34,354 nucleotides of DNA from Spirochaetaceae bacterium (GTDB taxonomy: Bacteria; Spirochaetota; Spirochaetia; DSM-27196; PWMO01): assembly GCA_007693485.1 (NCBI GenBank), contig REDM01000158.1, positions 1-34,354 on the forward strand, given 5' to 3'. The number at the start of each line of letters is the position of its first letter. Position 1 is the stretch's first letter. Shown piece after piece: positions 22,077 through 30,115 of the stretch. The notes beneath the pieces were generated by a model that searched no databases, was not told the DNA's origin, and was given only the letters and a program-made list of their open reading frames with translations. Position numbers and translations under genes: made by a program.

Positions 22077-23588
22077 TTACACCGTGCCCAGCGAGCGACT
22101 GATCTCGCGGATTTGAGGGTAGATTTTCGCGTAGACATCGCGCAACCGATCATATGTTGCGCGATGCTCGCTGTTGGGATGGAAACTTTGCTGCAGGCGC
22201 ACCGTTGATTGCGACGCATCGACCATGTCCCGATACACTCCAATACCCACTCCCGCGAGCAACGCAGCCCCGAGGGCCGTTGACTCGCTGACATCGGGGA
22301 TGTTCACCGTCAGTCCAGTCACATCCGCCTTCAGTTGCTGCCAGAAGTGGTTTCGCGCCCCACCCCCAACGGTGTTCAATGCGGTCACCCGTGCGCCAAA
22401 GCTCGACTCGACCGCGTCAAGGAGATTGCGGAGTTCCAGGCAGAGCCCTTCAAATACGGCCCGTGAGAGATGCGCCCGCGAGTGTTCGGCACGCAGCCCC
22501 ACGAAGGCGCCTCGTGCGCCGGGATCCCAAATGGGAGCCCCGGCGCCGAGAAGATGCGGTACAAAACAGAGGCCGTTACATCCGGGGGGAACCGATCGCG
22601 CAGCCTCGATCAGTCCGTGATAGCCGTCCGGCGAGCCCTTTTCATCATCGGCCCAGATACTGCGCAATACCCATTCGACGGAAGCCCCTGATGCCAGAAT
22701 GCCCCCCATCGTTGCATATCGAGAAGGATCCAGAAAGAACCCGACCCGCATTCCGTTTGGCCGCCGGGGTCGGGGCCGGTCCGGTGGAAGAAGGGTCATG
22801 ATGCTCTCTACGGTTCCCGACGAGTCGAGTACCACGTCGTCGATCAGTGCGCCCGCGGCGAGAAACGCGCAGTGATGGTCGTGCCCACCCATAACCACCG
22901 GGGTTCCCTGGGACAGTCCCGTCTCGCGCGCTGCGACGGAGGTTACGCTACCAAGCGGTTTTCCCGAGGCAAGAACCGGGGGGAAAATTGATGTCTCCAG
23001 ACCCAGGGTTTCGAGAATCTCGGAGGACCACCTCCGTCCGTCAAGCTCGAATGCCAGTGTGCGAGAAGCCTGGCTGTAATCGGTCGCAATCTCTCCGGTC
23101 AACCGGTAGTTGACGTAATCGGCGATGGGAAGCCACGTAGCAACACGGGCGTAACGTTCCGGTTCATTGTCCCGGATCCAGGCGATCTTGGGAACCGAGA
23201 ACACCGGATTCGGATCCAACCCGGTCAGCTCGTAGAGTCGATCGGGCCCGATGGTGCGATTCATCTCTTGAGCTTGCGGCGTTGAACGCGGATCATACCA
23301 CGGTATCGCTGGATAGACAGGGCGTCCTTCCCTGTCAATGGGAACACCAGATTCCGCCATGCCGGTAACGGAAATCGCCCCAACGCCCGACAACCGGTAT
23401 TTCTCCTGGAGTTGTCTCAACAAAGTGCAGACGGTGTTCCAGAGTTCCTCCGGGTCGTAATACTGCCCCTTCTCGTCGGTATGAACGAGTGCCGCGCTGT
23501 CCATGGTGCCGATCAAGCGCCCATCCGGATGAAACGCAGCCACTTTCCAGTTCGTCGTGCCAACGTCAACTGCGAGCAGAGTTCCCAT
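22077..23588 (-). CDS. FGGY-family carbohydrate kinase
   Basis: The 503-residue kinase has the two-domain FHKS/FGGY fold. The N-terminal phosphate-1 loop is LLAVDVGTTNWKVAAF. The acidic catalytic region is GGHDHHCAFLAAGA, followed by a DSSGTVESIMTL loop. The FGGY-C signature reads FEGLCLELRNLLDAVESSFG, with GGGARNHFWQQLKADVTG and STALGAALLAGVGIGVYRD. Family members phosphorylate ketoses, polyols or sugar acids (xylulose, fuculose, gluconate, erythritol, glycerol). The exact substrate is not readable. It starts 34 bp after the LarA-like gene on the same strand, so the kinase probably acts on the epimerised or oxidised product of that pathway. It converges on the sqw operon and is regulated separately. 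Confidence 0.87.
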   Translation of the reverse strand: MGTLLAVDVGTTNWKVAAFHPDGRLIGTMDSAALVHTDEKGQYYDPEELWNTVCTLLRQLQEKYRLSGVGAISVTGMAESGVPIDREGRPVYPAIPWYDPRSTPQAQEMNRTIGPDRLYELTGLDPNPVFSVPKIAWIRDNEPERYARVATWLPIADYVNYRLTGEIATDYSQASRTLAFELDGRRWSSEILETLGLETSIFPPVLASGKPLGSVTSVAARETGLSQGTPVVMGGHDHHCAFLAAGALIDDVVLDSSGTVESIMTLLPPDRPRPRRPNGMRVGFFLDPSRYATMGGILASGASVEWVLRSIWADDEKGSPDGYHGLIEAARSVPPGCNGLCFVPHLLGAGAPIWDPGARGAFVGLRAEHSRAHLSRAVFEGLCLELRNLLDAVESSFGARVTALNTVGGGARNHFWQQLKADVTGLTVNIPDVSESTALGAALLAGVGIGVYRDMVDASQSTVRLQQSFHPNSEHRATYDRLRDVYAKIYPQIREISRSLGTV

Positions 23589-23622
23589 GACTATGTTCCG
23601 TTCTCCAATCGCGCGAAGCCGC

Positions 23623-25071
23623 TCATTCCGGTGAGGAGTGCTGCATGGTCAGATGCACCGCCGCGGTGCGGAACGTTCGTGGCAACGCGAGAACCCTGGG
23701 TGACGGACCGACGTATCGCCGTTTCGCATCGGCGAACGCATCCTCGAAGGTCGCTCGCGTCTGCATCCCCATTGCCCGTGCGTACCCTGGCTCGTACGCC
23801 CCAACAAGATAGATCGCCGCACAGTGCCGTTCGGCGATATGACCGCAACTCACCATGGAGAACGCGTGATACGGGTGATAGCCGTAGTTGAATCGATATC
23901 GCTTGATGAACTCCTCATTGTTGCAGAAGTACTCGCCGTGCTCCGCGAGGTCCGGCAACGTATTGTGATAGTCCTTCTGGTACAGGTCGAAGAGTTCGCG
24001 ATACCCTGTGAACTCTTCATCGTGAAAATACCCGTTGCAGATTGAAGAGCAAATGACCACGCTTCGGTCCGACAAGACGCGTCGATGGCGAATCACGTTC
24101 GCAGCGATGGCCTGGAGAATGAGAATCGGGTTGGTTCCGTGGCCGTTGCCGTAGTGAAACGCCTGCGGCATTCCAAACACCATGACATCGAAGGGCTCTT
24201 CCGCCCACGGGACATAGGTGCGTTTGTCGGCGACCTCCCAGGAAGCCGGTTGCATTGCAATACCATGCCCCGCGAACACGGCTATTTGTCGCGCGTTCGT
24301 ATCGAGTACTGCGTCGACGAGGAAAAACGGTTTCCCCATCTGCGACTCCATGTGTTGTCCGATGGCGTCGAACTTTCGACGCATGAGGCTTTTTGAGTTG
24401 ACAGGCGTGAAATCCGTGCGGTGCATCACGTCGGGCACGTGGTGAGCCGCGATCGTTCGCCAGTGGGTGATTCCCGTTGCCACGTGCTTATACCCGCCGG
24501 AGTACCCACCGTAGGGGTTCCCCATGGTGTGGCCCACGGCGATTGTCAGATCGGCTTCAAACGCCGTTCTGTTCATAATAACGTGATCGTTGAGTTCATC
24601 GTGGCCGAGATCGACCAGATCCTCCCAGTCTTCCGAGTCGTGATTCTTGATCTGGTTTGACCACCAGAATTGATCGAACACGCGATCGCCGAGAATCGCC
24701 CGGATTTCGTTTTTGGTGTTCTTGCGGTGCAGACCGTTGGAGCAGATCAATGTAATGTCCTGGGGACGGACGCCGGCGGCGTAACACTCTTCAAGCAGGA
24801 TTGGGATCGCCACCTTGCGATGACTTGTTTCCTGAAAGCCGCCTTTCACGCGATCAGGAAACACAATACAGACACGAGAACCGGCACCCACGAGATCACT
24901 GATCGGCGCCATTCCCATTGGGTTGCGAATTGCATGACGAGTCGCTTCTTCGAGCCGGTCCGTCGGAATATACGGTGGATCCGCCACGGTTTCGCCGGGA
25001 ACAAATTTCCTGGTCGTGTCCGGCAGATCCGCGCTCATCATCCCCTGTCCGTATTCGAAATCGATATTCAT
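23623..25071 (-). CDS. LarA-like (DUF2088) nickel-pincer racemase/epimerase homologue
   Basis: This 482-residue protein belongs to the lactate racemase LarA superfamily. SNGLHR carries H115. The core GHTMGNPYGGYSGGYKHVATGI carries H181 and K195, the Lys that in LarA covalently holds the nickel-pincer nucleotide. The LarA substrate motif DxTRP is changed to FPDRVKGG (D73, R74). About four residues are inserted between H181 and K195 compared with LarA. It is longer than LarA (about 425). These changes argue against lactate and for another 2-hydroxy acid; known homologues act on malate, gluconate and others. ATG at 25071 is chosen for its GGAGTG ribosome-binding site. The larB, larC and larE cofactor genes are not in the window. 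The FGGY kinase follows. Confidence 0.8.
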   Translation of the reverse strand: MNIDFEYGQGMMSADLPDTTRKFVPGETVADPPYIPTDRLEEATRHAIRNPMGMAPISDLVGAGSRVCIVFPDRVKGGFQETSHRKVAIPILLEECYAAGVRPQDITLICSNGLHRKNTKNEIRAILGDRVFDQFWWSNQIKNHDSEDWEDLVDLGHDELNDHVIMNRTAFEADLTIAVGHTMGNPYGGYSGGYKHVATGITHWRTIAAHHVPDVMHRTDFTPVNSKSLMRRKFDAIGQHMESQMGKPFFLVDAVLDTNARQIAVFAGHGIAMQPASWEVADKRTYVPWAEEPFDVMVFGMPQAFHYGNGHGTNPILILQAIAANVIRHRRVLSDRSVVICSSICNGYFHDEEFTGYRELFDLYQKDYHNTLPDLAEHGEYFCNNEEFIKRYRFNYGYHPYHAFSMVSCGHIAERHCAAIYLVGAYEPGYARAMGMQTRATFEDAFADAKRRYVGPSPRVLALPRTFRTAAVHLTMQHSSPE

Positions 25072-25190
25072 GGTCACTCCCGTTTTTTCGTCGCCCCACG
25101 ATATTAGCATGTGGACCGTGAGGCGTCAACGACCGATCCGTCTATGATTCTCAACGATGATCCGAAGGTTCGAATTCGTACCACCGGGTC

Positions 25191-25219
25191 TTGGGTTCCG
25201 ACGGTAATCCGGTTAGAAT
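25191..25219 (+). promoter_or_regulatory. Promoter of the second ROK gene
   Basis: TTGGGT (25191-25196), a 17-bp spacer and TAGAAT (25214-25219) lie 24 bp before the ROK ATG in the 172-bp divergent gap. For the opposite strand only a loose TAATAT near 25110 is visible. I found no convincing palindrome in this gap. Confidence 0.55.
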
Positions 25220-25243
25220 ACGCCATCCGGCTGGACAGGGACG

Positions 25244-26467
25244 ATGAGAGTAGAACCGAGCGAGCTTACCGAAAACCAACGGTGCGTTGTGACCCTTCTC
25301 CAGAAATCAGGACCGCTGTCCAAGGGAGAGCTCGCTGAGCGCGGCAACATGGGTTGGGCAACGGTCGTGAAAGTCGTCGGACAGCTCAGTGCAGCGGGAA
25401 TCGTCGAACGGTTGGGAACTGCTCCCGGCGATCCAACGAAGAAGGGCAAGCGTGCGTACCTTTACGGTCTCACCCGCAGCACGCCTCTGGCGGTTGGAAT
25501 CGATGTCGAATACCGAACTACCACGATGGTACTCACCAACCTTTACGGTGACATTCTCGCACAGCAGACAACCGCCACCGTGGAACCAACTTCGGATCGT
25601 GCGATTCGTGAGTTTCTGTACGGGTGCATCCAGGGGTTTCTGAACACCCACTCCGTGGGCTCTGGACTGTGCGGAATCGGAATCGGTGTACCCGGCATCG
25701 GGTTTCCGTCGCGTACCCAGCTGGACAACCTCATCTCCATGCAGGAACTCTCGCGGTGGTTGGCGGCACGGTTGCGCATGAACGTTCAGGTTCGCGACAA
25801 CACCAAGAGCTACGCGGTATTCGAACAGTGGAGCAACCAGACCTTCGCGTACGAAGACTTCGTGTTCATTTCCATCCGGACGGGAATCGGCAGCGGAATC
25901 TTCCATCACGGAGACCTCTACCTGGGAACCCACGGTCTCTCCGGGGAGATCGGCCACATTCAGACCGTTCCTAAGCGCGGAGTGGCCTGCCGGTGCGGCA
26001 AGAGTGGATGCATGGAGACCGTCGTTGGACAGCGCAACCTGTACCGGTCATACTGCCTTCGGGTCCTTCGCGACGAAGCGCGCGCTGAGGGGTCCGAGCA
26101 GGCAGACCAGGAGACACTTTCACAGGCACTCTGCGATCTGTTCAGCCGGGCACGTCGGGGAGAGTCGGCAGCGTTACGGATCGTTACCGAAGCGGCTGAG
26201 CACCTCGGCCGTTGTATCGCATACACCATCCTGGTGTTGGACATCTCCAACATCATCATCAGCGGCCATTTCGGCCCCGATGGGGTGCTCCTCGAAGAGT
26301 TGCTGCAAGCAGAACTCGCCCGAACGCTCTTGCGAGGAGCATCGTATTCGGTTCGCTACGTACCCTTCGACCCATTGGGACACGTCCGGGGCGCCGCCCT
26401 GCTCGTACTGAAAGAATACCTGATCGATCTGCGATCGAATCATATCGACCACAACGAAGACTTATAA
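25244..26467 (+). CDS. ROK-family transcriptional regulator with intact zinc motif
   Basis: The 407-residue protein has an N-terminal winged HTH (about 10-70; CVVTLLQKSGPLSKGELAER, then ATVVKVVGQLSAAGIVERL) and a ROK domain with AVGIDVEYRTTTMVLTNL, GIGVPGIGF and SIRTGIGSGIFHHGDLY. The zinc-binding signature CRCGKSGCMET is complete, in contrast to the first ROK protein of this window. The GEIGH segment carries the sugar-contacting Glu and His of ROK kinases, so ligand binding is likely. It sits between the leftward larA-like/kinase pair and the converging aldolase gene, so it is the probable repressor of this locus. Its last codons TTA TAA overlap the aldolase stop. Confidence 0.88.
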   Translation: MRVEPSELTENQRCVVTLLQKSGPLSKGELAERGNMGWATVVKVVGQLSAAGIVERLGTAPGDPTKKGKRAYLYGLTRSTPLAVGIDVEYRTTTMVLTNLYGDILAQQTTATVEPTSDRAIREFLYGCIQGFLNTHSVGSGLCGIGIGVPGIGFPSRTQLDNLISMQELSRWLAARLRMNVQVRDNTKSYAVFEQWSNQTFAYEDFVFISIRTGIGSGIFHHGDLYLGTHGLSGEIGHIQTVPKRGVACRCGKSGCMETVVGQRNLYRSYCLRVLRDEARAEGSEQADQETLSQALCDLFSRARRGESAALRIVTEAAEHLGRCIAYTILVLDISNIIISGHFGPDGVLLEELLQAELARTLLRGASYSVRYVPFDPLGHVRGAALLVLKEYLIDLRSNHIDHNEDL

Positions 26468-27358
26468 TCGCCCCGCACTCCCGCACAGCCGAAACAGCGG
26501 TCGCACATCTTCTTTCAATTTTGCACACACGTGCTGATTCACTCGCCACAGGTGCCCGCCGTGCTCACACCCACCGTCCAGCGCACCGGACAGGTGCTGA
26601 AGCGCTCGCGTTCGAATCAGGGTTCCAAAATTGATCTTGGCCATCCCACCTTCAATGCAGTTCCGAACGACCGGGTCGGGTATTCCGGTACTGCCGTGCA
26701 ATACTAATGGGGTGTCCCCAGACAGCGACCTCACCTCACGCAGCAAATCGAGACGAATACCCGGCTCACCCTCGTAAAATCCATGGGCGTTGCCAATTCC
26801 GATCGCGAGCATATCCACTGAACAGGCGTCAAGAAACTGCTTCACATCACCCGGCCGAACCAGGTGTTCGTTGCCCTCTCCCGGTTCGCCGCCGCTCGCG
26901 GCCTCAGCCACAGACGCGTTCCGTACCGCTGCCCGTCCGAGTTCTCCCAACTCGGCCTCAACTGCCACACCGCGGGATCGTGCATACGCAATCACCTGGT
27001 TTGTTGCGGAGATGTTTTCACCAAGCGGTTGTGCCGAGTAATCAATCATTACCGACGTGTATCCCGCATCAACCGCTGCAATCGCGGTTTCTACCGACCG
27101 CCCGTGATCAAGGTGCACGCCAAGGGTCGAACCCGTTTCTGCACTCAACCGCTGCGCGAGAAAGGGCAGCCAACCGAGTCCATAGTACGTCGTGTTCGTC
27201 TCATACGCCATAAGGAGGATGGGAGAACGCTCCTCCGCGGCTGCTTCAAGAATCGCGCGAACGATCTCATATGCGCCGCCCTGAGTATTGATGGCAGGTA
27301 CCGCATAGCCGTTGCGGAATGCCTCGCGAACCAACTCTCCCCCGTTTACTACCGCCAC
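26462..27358 (-). CDS. Class II (zinc) ketose-bisphosphate aldolase
   Basis: This 298-residue TIM-barrel enzyme has all the class II FBA-type residues: VHLDHG with catalytic D84 and zinc ligand H85, GNAHGFY with H192, and LHGSTGI with H221. The substrate phosphate would be held by the KINFGTLIR region, where typical enzymes read KINVNT. The closest general families are fructose-bisphosphate, tagatose-bisphosphate and fructose-1-phosphate aldolases such as GatY and IolJ. The reaction would release dihydroxyacetone phosphate plus an aldehyde. It is second in a two-gene transcript, 9 bp after the SDR gene, and fits as the cleavage step of the right-hand pathway. The exact ketose phosphate is unknown. 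Confidence 0.85.
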   Translation of the reverse strand: MAVVNGGELVREAFRNGYAVPAINTQGGAYEIVRAILEAAAEERSPILLMAYETNTTYYGLGWLPFLAQRLSAETGSTLGVHLDHGRSVETAIAAVDAGYTSVMIDYSAQPLGENISATNQVIAYARSRGVAVEAELGELGRAAVRNASVAEAASGGEPGEGNEHLVRPGDVKQFLDACSVDMLAIGIGNAHGFYEGEPGIRLDLLREVRSLSGDTPLVLHGSTGIPDPVVRNCIEGGMAKINFGTLIRTRALQHLSGALDGGCEHGGHLWRVNQHVCAKLKEDVRPLFRLCGSAGRL

Positions 27359-27367
27359 GGGCAGCCC

Positions 27368-28144
27368 CTAATGCACTTCGCGGCCGCCGGTGACGTTCAC
27401 CGACTGCCCGGTCATATAACCTGCATCCTCTGAGGCAAGAAAGGCTACCACGCCCGCCACGTCCGCCGGCTCCTGCAGGCGGCCAAGCGGTATGCTCTTG
27501 CGACGCAGCTCGAGTGCCTCACCTTCTCGCGACCCTTGAAGCCGAGCAAGGTCCTTGTCGAGTTGAGTCCACATCTCGGTACGGACGATACCCGGACAGA
27601 CGGCGTTCACCGTTATCCCGTGCGGGGCCAGTTCCATTGCCAGCCCCTGAGTAAACCCGATAACCCCGAACTTGGTTGCCGCGTACAGGGCAAACAGCGG
27701 CTTACCGGTTTTTCCCGACTCAGATGAAATGTTGATTATGCGCCCGGAACCCTGCGCCACCATGACGCGGGCCACCCGCTGCGCACAGCGGAACACGCCT
27801 TTGAGATTGACGTCTACCATGAGATCCCAATCTACTTCGGCGAAATCGACCACGGGCCCTGGAATCGTTATTCCCGCGTTGTTCACAAGGACATCAATCC
27901 GCCCGTAGTCTCGCGTGATCGCATCAACGGCAGCTTGCACCCCGTCCGTACTTCGCACATCGAGCGCGTAGGCCCGAGACGCCGACTGCACACCAGCCAA
28001 CTCCTCCGCAGCCCGGCGAGCCCCCTCGCCATCCTTGTCGCAGACCGCGACCGCGGCCCCTTCCCGGGCGAACCGCTGCGCAATCGCGAGCCCAATTCCT
28101 CGCGCACCTCCGGTCACCATCACTACTCTTTCCTGGAATCGCAT
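27368..28144 (-). CDS. SDR-family NAD(P)-dependent dehydrogenase
   Basis: The 258-residue classical short-chain dehydrogenase has TGGARGIG (11-18), NNAG (88-91), catalytic Ser in INISSESG (140-141) and YAATK (Y154, K158). PGIVRTEMW and MTGQSVNVTGG lie at the C-terminus. Asp36 after the second strand (VAVCDKD) favours NAD over NADP. Such enzymes commonly oxidise polyols or sugar acids (sorbitol, galactitol, gluconate). It is first in the transcript with the aldolase and is divergent from the TPI-like operon. It and the second SDR (29200) are not close copies, so the two probably act on different hydroxyl groups. Confidence 0.85.
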   Translation of the reverse strand: MRFQERVVMVTGGARGIGLAIAQRFAREGAAVAVCDKDGEGARRAAEELAGVQSASRAYALDVRSTDGVQAAVDAITRDYGRIDVLVNNAGITIPGPVVDFAEVDWDLMVDVNLKGVFRCAQRVARVMVAQGSGRIINISSESGKTGKPLFALYAATKFGVIGFTQGLAMELAPHGITVNAVCPGIVRTEMWTQLDKDLARLQGSREGEALELRRKSIPLGRLQEPADVAGVVAFLASEDAGYMTGQSVNVTGGREVH

Positions 28145-28205
28145 GTAGCACCTCGGTTATATGTTATAGTAGGATATTTATTATTGCAAGCAGGATAACT
28201 CAGGA

Positions 28206-28234
28206 TTGACAGGTACACAAGCCTATGCTAACGT
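28206..28234 (+). promoter_or_regulatory. Promoter of the TPI-SDR-ABC operon, nearly leaderless
   Basis: TTGACA (28206-28211), a 17-bp spacer and TAACGT (28229-28234) place the start site near 28241, only about three bases before the ATG at 28244. No Shine-Dalgarno is seen there. On the other strand of the same 99-bp gap, TTGCAA and TAACAT with 17-bp spacing could serve the SDR gene. Confidence 0.6.
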
Positions 28235-28243
28235 CATGGTACG

Positions 28244-29203
28244 ATGATAAAGAGCGGTCCCGTTCGGATTTTCGTCAACCTGAAGCGATTCGACATCCCA
28301 ATGTCGCGTGGCGGCCTCTGCCCAACCGACGATCCCGCCCAGTGGATCGAAGAGGTCATCGCAGAGACGGTCACTCTTGGGCTTGGCCGACGAGACGGCC
28401 TGGATCTGGTCTACGTGCTGCCGGAGTCACTGCTGATCTCCGCTCGGCAGGCCGTGGACCGGCATCCGCCCGAAAATCGGACCGGTATCCAGATCGGGTG
28501 TCAATCGGTCTATCGACAAGACTGTTCGCCGGGGGGAAATTTCGGAGCGTTCACTGCAAATCTGCCTGCATCGGCCGCCGCAGCAGCCGGGGCTTCGTGG
28601 GCAATGGTTGGCCATTCTGAGGAGCGCCGGGACAAGCTCGGAATTATCTCCGCATTTGACCCAACCACCAACTCAAACCCTTCCGCGATGGCGCGTGCGG
28701 CGGAAACCGTCGATACGCTGGTTGGCGATGAGGTCTCGTGTGCCATGGCGGCGGGCCTTGATGTGCTGCTCTGTGTCGGCGAAACGCTCGAACAGCGCGG
28801 CGACGGGACATTTTCTCAGCAACAACCGCGCATCGAAACCACACTGCGATCCCAACTGCGGCGCGGGCTTGGTTCGATGCGGGATTTTCCGGACCGAGCG
28901 GTGGTAATAGGATACGAACCGGTATGGGCGATCGGCCCAGGAAAGACGCCTCCCGATCCCCCGTACGTATCCTTTGTTGCGCGCATCATCAAGCAAATCA
29001 CCCAAGAGTGCGCCGGCGTTTCTCTGCCTGTGGTCTACGGTGGCGGATTGAAGCGGGAGAATGCAGCGGGACTCGGCGGCGTGCCGGAGCTCGACGGTGG
29101 GCTTGTCGCACTCACCAAGTTCACCCAGCCGCTTGCGTTCGAGCCGGTGGAACTGGATGCGATCGTGCAACGGTTTACTGATGCTCGGGGAGACTCACGG
29201 TGA
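28244..29203 (+). CDS. Divergent triosephosphate-isomerase-family enzyme
   Basis: The 319-residue protein keeps the TPI catalytic set: N12 and K14 in FVNLKRF (canonical NWKMN), H124 in VGHSEER and E225 in IGYEPVWAIGPGK. It is about 65 residues longer than TPI, and its phosphate cradle is altered: YGGGLK replaces YGGSVK, and LVALTKF replaces the LVGGASL double glycine. It is therefore unlikely to be the glycolytic enzyme. TPI homologues of the EryH/LerI kind isomerise erythrulose phosphates in tetritol catabolism, which is the nearest known analogy. It is first in the rightward operon and overlaps the next SDR gene by 4 nt (GTGA). The start must be at or before this ATG because strand 1 begins at residue 7. 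Confidence 0.78.
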   Translation: MIKSGPVRIFVNLKRFDIPMSRGGLCPTDDPAQWIEEVIAETVTLGLGRRDGLDLVYVLPESLLISARQAVDRHPPENRTGIQIGCQSVYRQDCSPGGNFGAFTANLPASAAAAAGASWAMVGHSEERRDKLGIISAFDPTTNSNPSAMARAAETVDTLVGDEVSCAMAAGLDVLLCVGETLEQRGDGTFSQQQPRIETTLRSQLRRGLGSMRDFPDRAVVIGYEPVWAIGPGKTPPDPPYVSFVARIIKQITQECAGVSLPVVYGGGLKRENAAGLGGVPELDGGLVALTKFTQPLAFEPVELDAIVQRFTDARGDSR

Positions 29204-29982
29204 ACACTGGACTCTCCGGCAGGGTCGTCCTGGTTACCGGAGGTGCCGGCGGATTGGGAGCGGCTGCGGCATCCGCGTTCCACGATGAAGGTGCCCGCGT
29301 TGTTCTGGTGGATCGCGATAGAGAGCGGGTAACGCAGGTCGCAAGGGATATCGGCGCCAACTGCAGACCGTGTGAACTCGACCTCTGCGTGGAAGCGGAT
29401 GTGGAGCAGACGCTTGGTGCACTGCAGGACGAACTTGGACACGTCGCTGTCCTTGTCCACTGCGCGGGCATCGCCCGTGGGCCGGACCAGATGGGCCCCA
29501 ACGGTTGGCTCTCCATGCAGGATGTCAGTATTTCCGACTGGCAGACGGTCCTCACCACCAACCTGACGGCAACATTCCTGATCAACCGCACCGTTGCGCG
29601 ATCGATGATCGCCGCCGGTTGGGGTCGAATCATCAATGTCGCCTCGATGTCCGCCCTGGTTGCAAACCGGGGACTGTCGGGGCTGGGGCCCTACGCGGCA
29701 TCCAAGGGAGGAGTGATTTCCCTTTCGCGGGTGCTTGCGGCCGAATGGGCGCAGCACGGAATTACGGTCAACTGCATCAGCCCGGGATACATGGCAACCT
29801 CAATGGGAACCCGGTCACAGTCCATTCCTGGATTTCGTGAGCTGCAGATCGACATGAACCCACAGAGGCGGCTTGGCGAGCCGAATGAGTTCGCGAACGC
29901 CGCGGTGTACCTGGCGTCCGACGGCGCCGCTCACGTGAACGGTCATAATCTGGTAATCGACGGTGGATACACCGTCTGGTAA
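29200..29982 (+). CDS. SDR-family dehydrogenase, translationally coupled to the TPI homologue
   Basis: The 260-residue classical SDR has VTGGAGGLG (12-20), HCAG (87-90, in place of NNAG), S149 in NVASMSA and YAASK (Y165, K169). It ends with HVNGHNLVIDGGYTVW. Asp38 in VLVDRD suggests NAD. The GTG start overlaps the TPI-like stop by 4 nt, and the RBS lies inside that gene. The insertion GPDQMGPNGWLSMQ near residue 94 may shape the substrate pocket. It probably oxidises a polyol or hydroxy acid of the right-hand pathway; the substrate is not readable. Confidence 0.85.
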   Translation: MNTGLSGRVVLVTGGAGGLGAAAASAFHDEGARVVLVDRDRERVTQVARDIGANCRPCELDLCVEADVEQTLGALQDELGHVAVLVHCAGIARGPDQMGPNGWLSMQDVSISDWQTVLTTNLTATFLINRTVARSMIAAGWGRIINVASMSALVANRGLSGLGPYAASKGGVISLSRVLAAEWAQHGITVNCISPGYMATSMGTRSQSIPGFRELQIDMNPQRRLGEPNEFANAAVYLASDGAAHVNGHNLVIDGGYTVW

Positions 29983-29988
29983 GTGAGG

Positions 29989-30002
29989 CAACTCTGGAGT
30001 TG
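29989..30002. repeat. CAACTC-TG-GAGTTG inverted repeat
   Basis: A perfect 6-bp palindrome with a 2-bp centre starts seven bases after the SDR stop in the 133-bp gap before the solute-binding protein. It has no U-tract. It could be a small mRNA hairpin or a protein-binding site. Further on, GAGGTG (about 30024) and CACCTC (about 30068) could also pair. The true ribosome-binding site of the next gene is the GGGGG before 30116. Confidence 0.4.
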
Positions 30003-30115
30003 TCCCAAGATCGAATACGAAGGAGGTGAGACAGCCGAAGACCGGCATGGATATCAATGCAGATCGCACCTCACATTGAGGCGCATAATCGCACGGAAAA
30101 ACAAGGGGGAAAAAT

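Noticed and set aside
23623-25071. True lactate racemase
   Set aside because: The DxTRP substrate motif is changed, the loop is longer and no larB, larC or larE is present.
28244-29203. Glycolytic triosephosphate isomerase
   Set aside because: The phosphate-binding loops are not conserved, the protein is longer and it lies in a catabolic operon.
30049-30081. Ten-codon ORF (MDINADRTSH) ahead of the binding-protein gene
   Set aside because: Its nearest Shine-Dalgarno-like sequence is too far upstream and no conserved feature supports a leader peptide.
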